A stretch of DNA of 64,000 bases from Streptomyces sp. WMMC500 (GTDB lineage Bacteria; Actinomycetota; Actinomycetes; Streptomycetales; Streptomycetaceae). Of the stretch, positions 33,722 through 41,831 are shown piece after piece. Where the stretch lies: contig NZ_CP114905.1 of NCBI RefSeq assembly GCF_027497195.1, positions 4,351,001-4,415,000 on the forward strand, given 5' to 3'. The position numbers and the translations under genes were made by a program. Below the pieces are notes generated by a model. That model had not been told where the DNA came from. It worked only from the letters and a program-made list of their open reading frames with translations, and made no database searches. Positions within the stretch are counted from its first letter, which is position 1. The number at the start of each line of letters is the position of its first letter.

Positions 33722-33762
33722 AGCGGGCGACGGGAATCGAACCCGCGCTCCCAGCTCGGGAA
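33722..33762 (-). other. 3' fragment of tRNA-Gly(CCC): probable attachment-site scar
   Basis: Read on the minus strand this gives the anticodon loop TTCCCGA, anticodon stem GCTGG, variable GAGC, T arm GCGGG-TTCGATT-CCCGT and acceptor strand CGCCCGC plus a T. That is the 3' half of a tRNA-Gly with anticodon CCC. The sequence diverges just 5' of the anticodon loop, so no functional tRNA can form. Integrative elements of actinomycetes commonly recombine in the anticodon-loop-to-3'-end interval, and this looks like the copy left by one. Confidence 0.75.
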
Positions 33763-33901
33763 TCACCGGTGGATGGTCTCGGATCTTGCTCCTGACCTGC
33801 GGCAAGACCAAAGCCATCCGACCGTCCCTCTCGGTCCTGCTGGACTCGTGGTTCCCCACCCGATCGGGCACGCATCGGGCACGCAGACCTCCGGGGAGGT
33901 T

Positions 33902-33990
33902 TCACGTGCTGGTCGCTCGGGCCAGAGGGGCGGTGCCGGGGCCCGTGCGGGCGGAGGTGCCCCACTCGTCGGCGAGGGCGTCGACGGGCG
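33902..33990 (-). pseudogene. C-terminal fragment of an ATP-binding regulator, copy 2
   Basis: The minus strand reads VDALADEWGTSARTGPGTAP and ends at a stop at 33902-33904. It is the second copy of the tail seen at 32849-32970. It joins, tail against body, an XRE gene running the other way. ATP-binding genes commonly stand divergent from XRE/DUF397 pairs in Streptomyces, so one deletion removing both 5' ends explains the junction. Confidence 0.6.
33935..33986 (+). repeat. Direct repeat flanking the toxin-antitoxin islet, copy 2
   Basis: Partner of 32897-32947, with a few substitutions and one extra base. The extra G restores the frame that is broken in copy 1. Confidence 0.65.
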
Positions 33991-34547
33991 GCTTCGGGCC
34001 AAGCTGAGCAAGCAGGGGCATCCGGAGTGGTTCATCCCGTACGTCGAGTTGGAGAGGACCGCGGCGAAGATCGAGGACTACTCGAACGCATTCGTCATGG
34101 GCGCGCTCCAGACTGCGGAGTACGCCGAAGCGGTCTACCGGGCAGCGAATCCACGCGAGGCGGATGCGCAGATCAAGCACGGTAATCCTTCACGAATCCG
34201 TCCTGCGGACGGTCGTCGGCAGCCGAGCCGTCATGGTGGAGCAGCTTGAGCACTTGCTCACGATGGCCGCGAGCCCTCATGTCTCCTTGCAGGTCCTCCG
34301 GTTCACGGCGGGTGCACCCATGTCGGGGCTGCAATTCACCCTGCTGACGCAGGCCGACGGGGCAGCAGTCCTGTACTCGGAGACGACCGGGCACGGGTAC
34401 GTGAACGACTCCGCGACTGCTGTGCGTGAGTGGACGGACACGTACGATCGAATGCGCGCGTCGACCGAGTCGGAGGACCGGTCGCTGCGCCTCATCCACT
34501 CGATCACGGAGGAGCACGCGAATGAGCAGCACACCCGAACCGCGTGA
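33988..34547 (+). pseudogene. Broken XRE/DUF5753 regulator
   Basis: Begins at KLSKQGHPEWFIPYVELERT, so the helix-turn-helix (about 75 residues) is missing. NYS-like SNAFVMGALQTAEYAEAVYR and EADAQIK follow. After QIK about 20 residues are deleted and the frame shifts, then VILHESVLRTVVGSRAVMVE continues to the end. Compared with the intact paralogue at 3436-4266, the order and spacing elsewhere are kept. It cannot bind DNA and is a pseudogene, although its DUF397 partner downstream is intact. Confidence 0.8.
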
Positions 34548-34734
34548 CATGCGCTGGATCAGCAGCACGTACAGCGATGGCCAGGGAGGTCAGTGCGTCC
34601 AGTGGGCGCCCGACCACGCGCGTGCGACGGGTGAGTTCCTGGTCCGTGACAGCAAAGACCCGCACGGCCCGCACCTCACGCTCACCCGCGAAGCATTCGC
34701 CGGTCTCGTGGAGTTCGCCAAGCGCCACGGCTGA
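34522..34734 (+). CDS. DUF397 domain protein, second copy
   Basis: A 70-residue DUF397 protein (WISSTYSDGQGGQCVQWAPD, VRDSKDPHGPHLTLTREAF). It has the same length as the copy at 4263-4475 and a nearly identical C-terminal 29 residues, while the N-terminal half differs. Its own XRE partner is broken, so it is either orphaned or now works with another XRE protein such as the one at 3.4 kb. Its start lies inside the pseudogene's end, as in the intact pair. Confidence 0.9.
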   Translation: MSSTPEPRDMRWISSTYSDGQGGQCVQWAPDHARATGEFLVRDSKDPHGPHLTLTREAFAGLVEFAKRHG

Positions 34735-34921
34735 CCCGCGCCTCTCACCGACCCCCCAGTGACCGGCCCTCGCCACCCGGCGGGCGCCGTGCCCTACCCG
34801 GAGCACGCCCCGTGACGAGGCGGGCGGCGCTCGTGCCCCCGCCCCGGCGCGATCTATTCCGCCGAGGCAGCAAGCGGTTACAGTCGGGGCCCCGGACCGC
34901 GGCGACGGGAGGCTTCCCGGT

Positions 34922-37447
34922 ATGGCGACCCCGATTCCCTTCCCTCGCAGGCGGTTTCTCCTCGCCGGCGGCGCTACCGCCACCGCCGCCGGGCTCGCCC
35001 TTGCCGCGCCCGGTATCGGCGTCGCCGCCTCCGCCGCGAGTCCCGAGGCGGTGCTCTATCACCGGCTGCTCCTGCGTCACACCCGCTGGGTCGAGACGCG
35101 GTGGGATGCCGCCGCGGGGCGGTATCCCCTTGCCGACTTCGGCTTCGTGAGTGTGCTGGGCAATGCCGTGCTGCTCACTCACGGTACGTACGACGCGGAC
35201 CTCGCGGGTGTGGACCGGGAGACGCTCGCCGATCACACCGTCCGCACCATCCGGCACTTCGCCGCCACGAACTTCTGGGCCACCGACGCGAGCTGGGGTG
35301 GCGGCGGGTACGAGTGGGGCGGGCGGGTGTTCTGGGACGGGACGTTCGAGTCGTACTTCGTCGCCGCCGCCCGGCTGCTCTGGGCCGAACTCGACGCCGC
35401 CACCCGCGCGCACGTCGACGCCATCGCCGTCCGCGGCGCGCAGTACGTCGCGGGCCTGGGTGACGGGGAGGATCCGCGCAGCGGAGGGTGGTCGTCGAAC
35501 GGGCTCGCGGGCGGTTACCGCGGGGACTCGAAGATCGAGGAGATGGGCGCGAAGTCGATGCCACTGGCGACCGGGCTCGCGTACCACCGGGGGCACCCGG
35601 ACGCCGCCGGCTGGCGCGAGTGGCTGACGCGGTGGCTGTCGAACATGACCGGCCTGCCCTCCGCGGACCGCGACAACGACACACAGATCGACGGCCGTCC
35701 GGTGTTTGAATGGAACACCGCGCAGAACATGTACGAGGGTCACGTCGTGGAGAACCACGGCACCTACGCGCCCATGTACCAGCAGTCGACCGGCGCGTAC
35801 CCCGGGCGCAACGCCCTGCACTTCCTCATCGCCGGCGCCCCGCTGCCCGACGTGCTCTCCCTCCAGCCGAACGCCGACGGCCTCTGGCGCACGATGACCC
35901 ACCTCGGTACCGCCGCCGGGCTGTCCTCGCATCCCATGGTGGCCGACCGCTACCACCTCTACGGCCGCGACGTACTCCCCCTGACCTGGCGCCGGATGGG
36001 CCAGGCCGACCCGTACGTCGCCCGCTCCGAGCGGATGCTCGCCGCGCATCTGGAGCCGTATCTCGCGTACCCGCCGGAGAACCGGCTGACGAAGTTCAGC
36101 GGCGAGCCGAAGTACGAGCCGGAGGCGCGCGCGGAGCTGGCGACCGCCTATCTGCTGCACGTCTGGCGCGACCGGCTGCACGGCGACGTACGGCCGGTGA
36201 GCGAGACCCGCTACTGGGCGAGCGTGGCCGGGGCGACGGATTACGGCGCCGAAGTGGGCCTGGTCGGGCACCAGTCGGCGCGGGCGCTGGCGCTGGCGGT
36301 CAGCAAGGCGGGCCACGTGAAGTTCGCGTTCCTGCCCGAGCACGACGACTGGCTCTTCGACGTCTCGGGCGCGGCGCCCGCGTTCCTGCCGGGCACCGGG
36401 CTTGCCGTCACCGGCCGGCGGGTCGCCCGCTACACGCGCGCCGCCGACGGCTTCGACGGCTCGGCCACCGTGCTGCGCTTCGCCGCAGGCAGCGCCGGCT
36501 ACGCGACGCTGCCCACCGGGGCGGTCGTGTACGCCACGTCGGGGCTGGCCGCCGACGAGGGGCGGCTGCGGCTGCACGCGCTGGCCATGCCGGGCGTACG
36601 CGGCCTCGACGGCGACCGTACGTTCCACGGCCCCGGCGGCAGCGTCACCCTGGCCCCGGACGGGGGCGACGGCGGCGTGGACGAGGTGCGCTTCCCGGCC
36701 GTCACGGCGCGGCACGTACGGATCCTCGGCGCCCGGCCCGCGACGCAGTACGGCTACTCCCTCTGGCACGTCGAGGCGTACGCCCCCGGAACCGGCCCCG
36801 ATCCCGGCCCCGGCGCCGACCTGGCCCGCGGCCGTCCCGTCACCGCCTCGTCGGCCGACCCCGCGTACCCGCCGCGGCACGCCACGGACGGCGACCCCGC
36901 CACCCGCTGGGCGGTCGCCCGGGCGGAGCGCCCGCGGGCGGACAGTTGGCTGGCGGTGGACCTGGGCGCGGAACACCGGGTGGACCGCGTACGGCTGGGG
37001 TGGGAGGCGGCGTACGGCGCGGAGTACCGCGTGCAGGTGTCCGCGGACGGCGCCGCCTGGCGCGACGCGGCGGCGGTGCCCGCGGCGCACGACTTCGCGG
37101 GGAACTGGCTGAACGTCGACGACCGCGCCGGCTTCGTCGTACGCGGCGCGGGCCACCCGATCCGCGTGACGGCCACCTCCGCCACGCTCTCCGCCGGCCC
37201 GCCCGCGCCGCTGGTCGCCGAGGGCTACCCGGCCCAGCGCGCCACCCGCACCCGCGCCCTGGCCGCCACCCCGCCTCCGACCACCGACACCCCGGGCGTC
37301 ACCGCCGCCCTCGCGGACGGCTACCTCGCGGTCTTCAACCTCACGAACACCGCGGTACGGACAACAGTCCGCACCTCCACCCGCACGGTCACCGTCGACC
37401 TCCCCGCCGCCTCCGCCACGATCCTGCCGCCGGAGCCCGGCACGTAG
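34922..37447 (+). CDS. Large Tat-exported protein with C-terminal discoidin (F5/8 type C) domain
   Basis: An 841-residue secreted protein. The Tat signal is FPRRRFLLAGGATATAAGLA. The central 500 residues are Trp/Tyr/Gly-rich with helical repeats (NMYEGHVVENHGTYAPMYQQ), like an alpha/alpha-barrel carbohydrate-active enzyme; the family cannot be named with confidence. Residues about 640-760 form a discoidin domain (ARGRPVTASSADPAYPPRHA, then TDGDPATRWAV and SWLAVDLGAEHRVDRVRLGW), which usually binds glycans. A beta-rich tail ends it. It probably acts on extracellular polysaccharide. Confidence 0.75.
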   Translation: MATPIPFPRRRFLLAGGATATAAGLALAAPGIGVAASAASPEAVLYHRLLLRHTRWVETRWDAAAGRYPLADFGFVSVLGNAVLLTHGTYDADLAGVDRETLADHTVRTIRHFAATNFWATDASWGGGGYEWGGRVFWDGTFESYFVAAARLLWAELDAATRAHVDAIAVRGAQYVAGLGDGEDPRSGGWSSNGLAGGYRGDSKIEEMGAKSMPLATGLAYHRGHPDAAGWREWLTRWLSNMTGLPSADRDNDTQIDGRPVFEWNTAQNMYEGHVVENHGTYAPMYQQSTGAYPGRNALHFLIAGAPLPDVLSLQPNADGLWRTMTHLGTAAGLSSHPMVADRYHLYGRDVLPLTWRRMGQADPYVARSERMLAAHLEPYLAYPPENRLTKFSGEPKYEPEARAELATAYLLHVWRDRLHGDVRPVSETRYWASVAGATDYGAEVGLVGHQSARALALAVSKAGHVKFAFLPEHDDWLFDVSGAAPAFLPGTGLAVTGRRVARYTRAADGFDGSATVLRFAAGSAGYATLPTGAVVYATSGLAADEGRLRLHALAMPGVRGLDGDRTFHGPGGSVTLAPDGGDGGVDEVRFPAVTARHVRILGARPATQYGYSLWHVEAYAPGTGPDPGPGADLARGRPVTASSADPAYPPRHATDGDPATRWAVARAERPRADSWLAVDLGAEHRVDRVRLGWEAAYGAEYRVQVSADGAAWRDAAAVPAAHDFAGNWLNVDDRAGFVVRGAGHPIRVTATSATLSAGPPAPLVAEGYPAQRATRTRALAATPPPTTDTPGVTAALADGYLAVFNLTNTAVRTTVRTSTRTVTVDLPAASATILPPEPGT

Positions 37448-37574
37448 CGCGCGTACGCGGATCTCGGCCGCGGGCCGGGTACGTGACGCCCGCTACAGCG
37501 GGGCCTGCGGTGGTGGGCGAGACTCGTCCCGGGCCGGAGCCAGGGGGGCGCGGGCCGGGATGGGGAGGGGCGGA

Positions 37575-38186
37575 ATGGGGATGCCCGGGGTGCGCAGGGG
37601 TGGGGTTGCCGTGGTCGCGGTGTGTCTGGGCGCGGTCGTCGCGGCGGGTTGCGGTGAGGAGAGCGGTTCGCGATCCGGTGCGGGTACGCCTTCCGGGGGC
37701 GGGTCGCCGTCCACCGCGGAGGAGTACGCCGACGCCGCGCGGGCCGAGCACGACCGGGCGTGGCCGGACGTCGCGGAGAAGTGCCGCGACGTACGGGCGG
37801 AGCCCTCGGCCGAGACGAGCGCGGGCGACCACCCGGAGCCCGAGAATCCCAAGTACGCCGAGAACAACGCGTACAAGCAGACCACCGACGTCGCGCCCGA
37901 CGAGCTGTGCCGCGGCGAGGCGCACGCCGCGCGCATCGCCGCCGCACTCGACGACGCCGCACTCGCCGATCCCGGGGACGAGCGGGCCGTCCGGCTCGTG
38001 CTCAGGGACCTCGGCTACGCCGAGGACAGGGTCAGCACGCAGGTCGCAGCGTCCGCCGTCGGGTGGGACGTGATGGTCGCGGGCGCGGGGCCGTGCATCA
38101 GCGGCAGCACCGACTTCCCCGACGACATCGACGTACACGGCGTGTACATGGAAGGCGGCTGCACCGAGCCCGCGGGCGGCCACTGA
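37575..38186 (+). CDS. Lipoprotein of unknown function, paralogue 1
   Basis: About 203 residues. The signal VAVVAVCLGAVVAAGC ends in a lipobox Cys. The mature part starts with a Ser/Gly linker, then YADAARAEHDRAWPDVAEKC, and ends VHGVYMEGGCTEPAGGH. Cys residues (four outside the lipobox) match those of the next gene. ATG 37575 was chosen because GGGGAGGGG lies just before it. The two genes are tandem paralogues about 100 bp apart. No enzymatic motif is visible. Confidence 0.75.
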   Translation: MGMPGVRRGGVAVVAVCLGAVVAAGCGEESGSRSGAGTPSGGGSPSTAEEYADAARAEHDRAWPDVAEKCRDVRAEPSAETSAGDHPEPENPKYAENNAYKQTTDVAPDELCRGEAHAARIAAALDDAALADPGDERAVRLVLRDLGYAEDRVSTQVAASAVGWDVMVAGAGPCISGSTDFPDDIDVHGVYMEGGCTEPAGGH

Positions 38187-38288
38187 CACTTGGCCCCCGC
38201 ACCCCCGGCGGCCGGAAGACGACGCCTGCCGGTGCGTGACTTGCGGCGGTAGGCCAGAATCGTCCCGGGCTGAGAAGAGGGGGCGGTT

Positions 38289-38987
38289 GTGGTGATACGG
38301 GTTGCCGGGGTGCGGCGGGGGGTTCTGGCCGCGGTGGCGGTCTGTCTGGGCCTGGTCGTCGTGGCGGGGTGCGGTGAGGAGGACGGCTCCGGTACGGGGG
38401 CGGGTCCAGCGGCCGGTACGGCGACCGACGCGGTGTCAGGCGACGGATCCGCCCCGGGGTCCGTTGAGCCCGTGCCCGACGGGAGCGCGTCCCCCTCCAC
38501 CGCCGAGGAGTACGCCCGCGCCGCCCGCACGGAGCACGACCGCGCCTGGCCCGGCATCGCCGAGAAGTGCCGCGGCCTGCCGACCGAGGCCACGCCCGAA
38601 CCGAGCAAGACCCCGGCCGACGACATCGGTCCACCCCCCGAGAACCCGAAGTGGGCCGAGAACCACGCCTTCAAGCAGACCTTCCCCGTCTCCCCCGACG
38701 AGCAGTGCCGCGGCGACGTCCACGCGGCGCGGATCGGGGCCGGCCTCAAGGCCGCCGCGCCCGCCGACCTCAAGGACGCGCGGCGCACCCGGCACGTACT
38801 GGAGGACCTCGGCTACGACGGATCCGTCTACGCGAAGCCGGCCGGTCCGGGCGCCGTCGCCTGGGACGTGACCGTGACCGGGACCGGCCCCTGCGTCAGC
38901 GGCAACACCGCCTACGGGGCCGGCGAGATCGAGGTGCACGGCCGGTACATGGAAGGCGGCTGCACCGAGCCCGTCGGCGGGCACTGA
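38289..38987 (+). CDS. Lipoprotein of unknown function, paralogue 2
   Basis: A 232-residue homologue of the preceding lipoprotein: signal VLAAVAVCLGLVVVAGC, a longer Ala/Gly/Ser linker, then YARAARTEHDRAWPGIAEKC and the same ending YMEGGCTEPVGGH. Conservation of the four Cys suggests two disulfides. It arose by tandem duplication and has diverged considerably. Start GTG with GAGGGGG before it. Confidence 0.75.
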   Translation: MVIRVAGVRRGVLAAVAVCLGLVVVAGCGEEDGSGTGAGPAAGTATDAVSGDGSAPGSVEPVPDGSASPSTAEEYARAARTEHDRAWPGIAEKCRGLPTEATPEPSKTPADDIGPPPENPKWAENHAFKQTFPVSPDEQCRGDVHAARIGAGLKAAAPADLKDARRTRHVLEDLGYDGSVYAKPAGPGAVAWDVTVTGTGPCVSGNTAYGAGEIEVHGRYMEGGCTEPVGGH

Positions 38988-39041
38988 CCCGTCGGGTCCC
39001 GGCAGTTGACGCGCGGGGCATCCGCGGGGTTGGGTGCCGGT

Positions 39042-39485
39042 GTGTCCGATCTACGCTTCACGCAGCCGGTCGACGACGACGCGCTCCGGGACTGGCGCGA
39101 CGTCCACAACGTGACCATCCCCACGCATCAGTTGTCCCTCGACGACGTACGGGACCGTGCCGGGCGTCACCACCTGGAGGTCGCCTACCTCGACGGCGTC
39201 CTCGTCGGCTGCAGCACCGTGCGCCCGCCCGAGAAGGGCTCGCGCGTCTCCACCGTCATCGCCCGCGTCCTCGCCGACCACCGCCGCAAGGGCATCGGCG
39301 AGGAGTTGTACGTGCGCGGGCTGTACAAGGCGTGGGAGCTGGGCGCGGAGCAGATCGAAACCGTCGTTCTGTCGTCGAACGAGAGCGGGCTGCTCTTCGC
39401 GCAGAAGCACGGCTTCGTCGAGACCGAGCGCTACGTGCTGCCCGGCGAGACCGTCCCCTGGGTCGACATGAAGCTGGCCCGCTGA
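39042..39485 (+). CDS. GNAT family N-acetyltransferase
   Basis: About 147 residues of a GNAT fold. VIARVLADHRRKGIGEELYV contains the acetyl-CoA pyrophosphate loop (R-x-x-G-x-G/A equivalent RRKGIG), then ETVVLSSNESGLLFAQKHGF is the beta5/alpha4 region. The substrate cannot be told. The GTG chosen fits the domain start (SDLRFTQPV); a TTG further upstream at 39006 is the alternative. Confidence 0.82.
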   Translation: MSDLRFTQPVDDDALRDWRDVHNVTIPTHQLSLDDVRDRAGRHHLEVAYLDGVLVGCSTVRPPEKGSRVSTVIARVLADHRRKGIGEELYVRGLYKAWELGAEQIETVVLSSNESGLLFAQKHGFVETERYVLPGETVPWVDMKLAR

Positions 39486-39506
39486 GCCCCGTGCAGGTCG
39501 GGCGGG

Positions 39507-40232
39507 CTACCCGTTCGTAGGGGCCGGTCCCTCCGCTCGCCGCCGGGAGGCCGGGGGTGTGCCGATGCCGGCCGCCGCGCACCACAGCACCGAGAGCGTC
39601 CACACCCCTGTGCCCGCGGCGGCGATGCCGCCCGCGCCGACCGTGAAGCCGTGGTCCCGGTCCAGTTCCTCCGCCGTGTCCGCACCCCAGGGGCCCCAGG
39701 CGGCCGAGGGGTCGTACACCACCGCGACGCGGTCGCCCGCCGCCAGGTCGCCGGTGTCGGTGGTCACCTCCGCGGGCCCGCCGTCGGGGCAGGCCAGCTC
39801 GTGGTCGTAGCGGGTGGCCGTGGCGTCCACGTTCTCGGCGAACGTGAGCCTCGTGTCCAGCCGTTCCTCGACGGCGCGCACCGTGCAGGTGGTCTCAGTC
39901 CCCTGCCAGCGCAGCATCAGGTCGCCCGCGGACGCGAGGACGCAGAAGTACGCGAACATCAGCGCGACGAACCCCCACCCCAGAGCGGCGTCGTGGCCGC
40001 CTTCCGCCGCGCCCGTCGCTTCCCAGAGCAGTACGGTGACGCCCGCCAGGATCAGGGCGGTGAGAACGAAGGGCAGCAGCAGGAGCAGGAAGAGAACCTT
40101 CCCGAGAAAGAGGTAGACCCAGACGACGGCGCACGCGTGGGCGAAGCACACGAGAGGCCAGAGCAGGAGGCCGGCGAGCGTCGCCCCGCGCGTCACCCGC
40201 CCCCGCCCGCCGCCCCGTTCCGGCTCGGCCAC
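39507..40232 (-). CDS. Membrane protein, DUF3592-like
   Basis: About 241 residues with four or five hydrophobic helices: WPLVCFAHACAVVWVYLFLG, VLFLLLLLPFVLTALILAGV, and others flanking a beta-rich loop with RYDHELACPDGGPAEVTT and DRVAVVYDPS. That loop resembles DUF3592, in which VxVxYDP is typical. I chose the GTG at 40232 because AAGGGGG lies five bases before it; starts further upstream would overlap the neighbour's promoter. Confidence 0.68.
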   Translation of the reverse strand: MAEPERGGGRGRVTRGATLAGLLLWPLVCFAHACAVVWVYLFLGKVLFLLLLLPFVLTALILAGVTVLLWEATGAAEGGHDAALGWGFVALMFAYFCVLASAGDLMLRWQGTETTCTVRAVEERLDTRLTFAENVDATATRYDHELACPDGGPAEVTTDTGDLAAGDRVAVVYDPSAAWGPWGADTAEELDRDHGFTVGAGGIAAAGTGVWTLSVLWCAAAGIGTPPASRRRAEGPAPTNG

Positions 40233-40308
40233 CGAGCCCCCTTCCACCCGCAGGACGTGACGTGCCCGCACCACTGAACCTACCCACGCCCGCCCGGTAG
40301 GGGTCCCG

Positions 40309-41442
40309 ATGTCAGTGGTGGCGGGCAGACTTGGCCGCATGCGCACGGTGTACAGCGGTGAACTGAACGTCAGCTACATGCAGTTCTACGTGGACAGCCG
40401 GCGGGAGTTCGAGGAGGAGCCGTGGGACTCCCGCGCCGGGCAGCGCAACGGGCTGTGCGGAGCCGCCGTGCCCGGGTTCCTGTTCTGCACCACCGGGCTG
40501 CACACCGGCCCCGTCGGGCTGACCGTCGAGGTGCACGAGGAGGCGCCGCCCGTCGCGGAGGAGTGGGAGGAGGTCGTCGAGGTCTCCTTCCGGCCCTCCT
40601 CGCCGCGGACGTCGGTGGTCCCGTGGGGGGACGGGGAGCTGTGCGCCGCGGAGCTGGCGGAGACCGACCACCGGGTGCGGTACTGCGCGCGGGGGATGGA
40701 CATCGAGCCGGACGCGGAGTCGGCCGTCCTGGGCGGCGGGCCGCCCGTCGACCACTACCTGCTGCAGTTCTGGCCCGCCCCACCCGCCCCGGAGCGGATC
40801 GTCCGCGAGACCTCCCGGAAGGCGGCGTACTGGCACGGCGTCGCCCGCCGTCTCCCCCCGCCGCCCACCGCCGAGGAGCTGGCCGAGGCCGCGCGCCGCG
40901 AGCGGGAGGCGCGGGAGCGCGAGCGCGCGGAGGCCCGCGAGCGGGCGGAGCGGCGGCGCTGGGGCGGGCGGATACCGAGCGAGCGGGTGCTGGCCGCCGG
41001 GGGCAACGTGACGATGCTGGTCCGGCTGGACCGCGACCTGATCGACGTGGTCGACGCGGCCGGGCCGGCGGCGCAGCGGGACCTGGCCCGCTGGGCGGCG
41101 CGTCGGGCCCTGACCGCGGCCGGGCTGGACCGGGTCGGGTGGATAGCCGCCGGGCTGGACGCCGTGGACCGGGGGGAGGAGCTGCCGGTGCCGTTCGATG
41201 ACATGACGCGCGCCTTCGACCGGCTCTTCGCCGACCCGAGCGTCCCGCAGACCCTCGTGGACTCCACGGACGGCCGCCACGACAACGTGCTGCAACAGGC
41301 CATGGCCCTGCCCGCGCTCTTCGGCGCCGCCGAGCCGAACCCGCTCAGGGCCGCCCTGGACGCGCTCTCGCACGCCGCCGTGACCTGGGGCACCGCGTAC
41401 CCGGACCTGTTCGCCGAGGCCCGCGCCCGGCTCGCGGCCTGA
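40309..41442 (+). CDS. Conserved hypothetical protein
   Basis: About 377 residues, soluble. The first 150 residues look like a beta-sandwich (GELNVSYMQFYVDSRREFEE, LHTGPVGLTVEVHEEAPPVA). A highly charged Arg/Glu coiled coil follows (AARREREARERERAEARERA). The C-terminal 170 residues are helical (AAQRDLARWAARRALTAAGL). I know of no function. An in-frame ATG at 40339 could be the true start (MRTVYSGELN); 40309 was used because GGTAGGGG precedes it. Confidence 0.65.
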   Translation: MSVVAGRLGRMRTVYSGELNVSYMQFYVDSRREFEEEPWDSRAGQRNGLCGAAVPGFLFCTTGLHTGPVGLTVEVHEEAPPVAEEWEEVVEVSFRPSSPRTSVVPWGDGELCAAELAETDHRVRYCARGMDIEPDAESAVLGGGPPVDHYLLQFWPAPPAPERIVRETSRKAAYWHGVARRLPPPPTAEELAEAARREREARERERAEARERAERRRWGGRIPSERVLAAGGNVTMLVRLDRDLIDVVDAAGPAAQRDLARWAARRALTAAGLDRVGWIAAGLDAVDRGEELPVPFDDMTRAFDRLFADPSVPQTLVDSTDGRHDNVLQQAMALPALFGAAEPNPLRAALDALSHAAVTWGTAYPDLFAEARARLAA

Positions 41443-41831
41443 CGGCCCGTACGCCTGAGCGCGAACCCCGCCGGCCGTTCCGGCCCGCGGGCCCCCGCTC
41501 CCGCGCAGATCGCGCGGCCCGACGACCCGCACGTCTGCCGGGGCGCCGGCCGCCCGCCGCCCGCCGCCTCCCCGGCGCCGCGCCCGCCCGCCCGCCGCGG
41601 GCCGCCCGCGCCCTCTCGGTCCCTGGTCAAGTCCACCCCGGCCCGCGCCCACCCCGCAGCCCTCGCACCCGGGTCTCGCCCTCCTCACCGCGCTGACCAC
41701 TGCTTCCGTCGCGTAAACAAGCTCTGCACACCCGTTGACCCCCATGTGGACCCCGTGTATACATGCCACATCCACGGTGGATCCACCGCCGGTACGGCTC
41801 GTCCCCTGGCCCCGATGTGTGGAGATGTTCA
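41443..41831. other. Promoter region of the importer operon
   Basis: The first 250 bp are extremely GC-rich with no gene seen. The last 130 bp are less GC-rich and contain a near-consensus promoter and the regulator site, annotated separately. Confidence 0.5.
41735..41763 (+). promoter_or_regulatory. Promoter with overlapping regulator site before the ABC importer operon
   Basis: -35 TTGACC (41735-41740), a 17-bp spacer, and -10 TATACA (41758-41763). GTGTATAC (41755-41762) overlaps the -10. The same 8-mer occurs twice before the GntR/aldolase genes at 48.65 kb. I infer repression by the GntR protein. Confidence 0.65.

Noticed and set aside
33722..33762. A functional tRNA-Gly gene
   Set aside because: The 5' half (acceptor, D arm, 5' anticodon stem) is absent, so it cannot fold into a tRNA.
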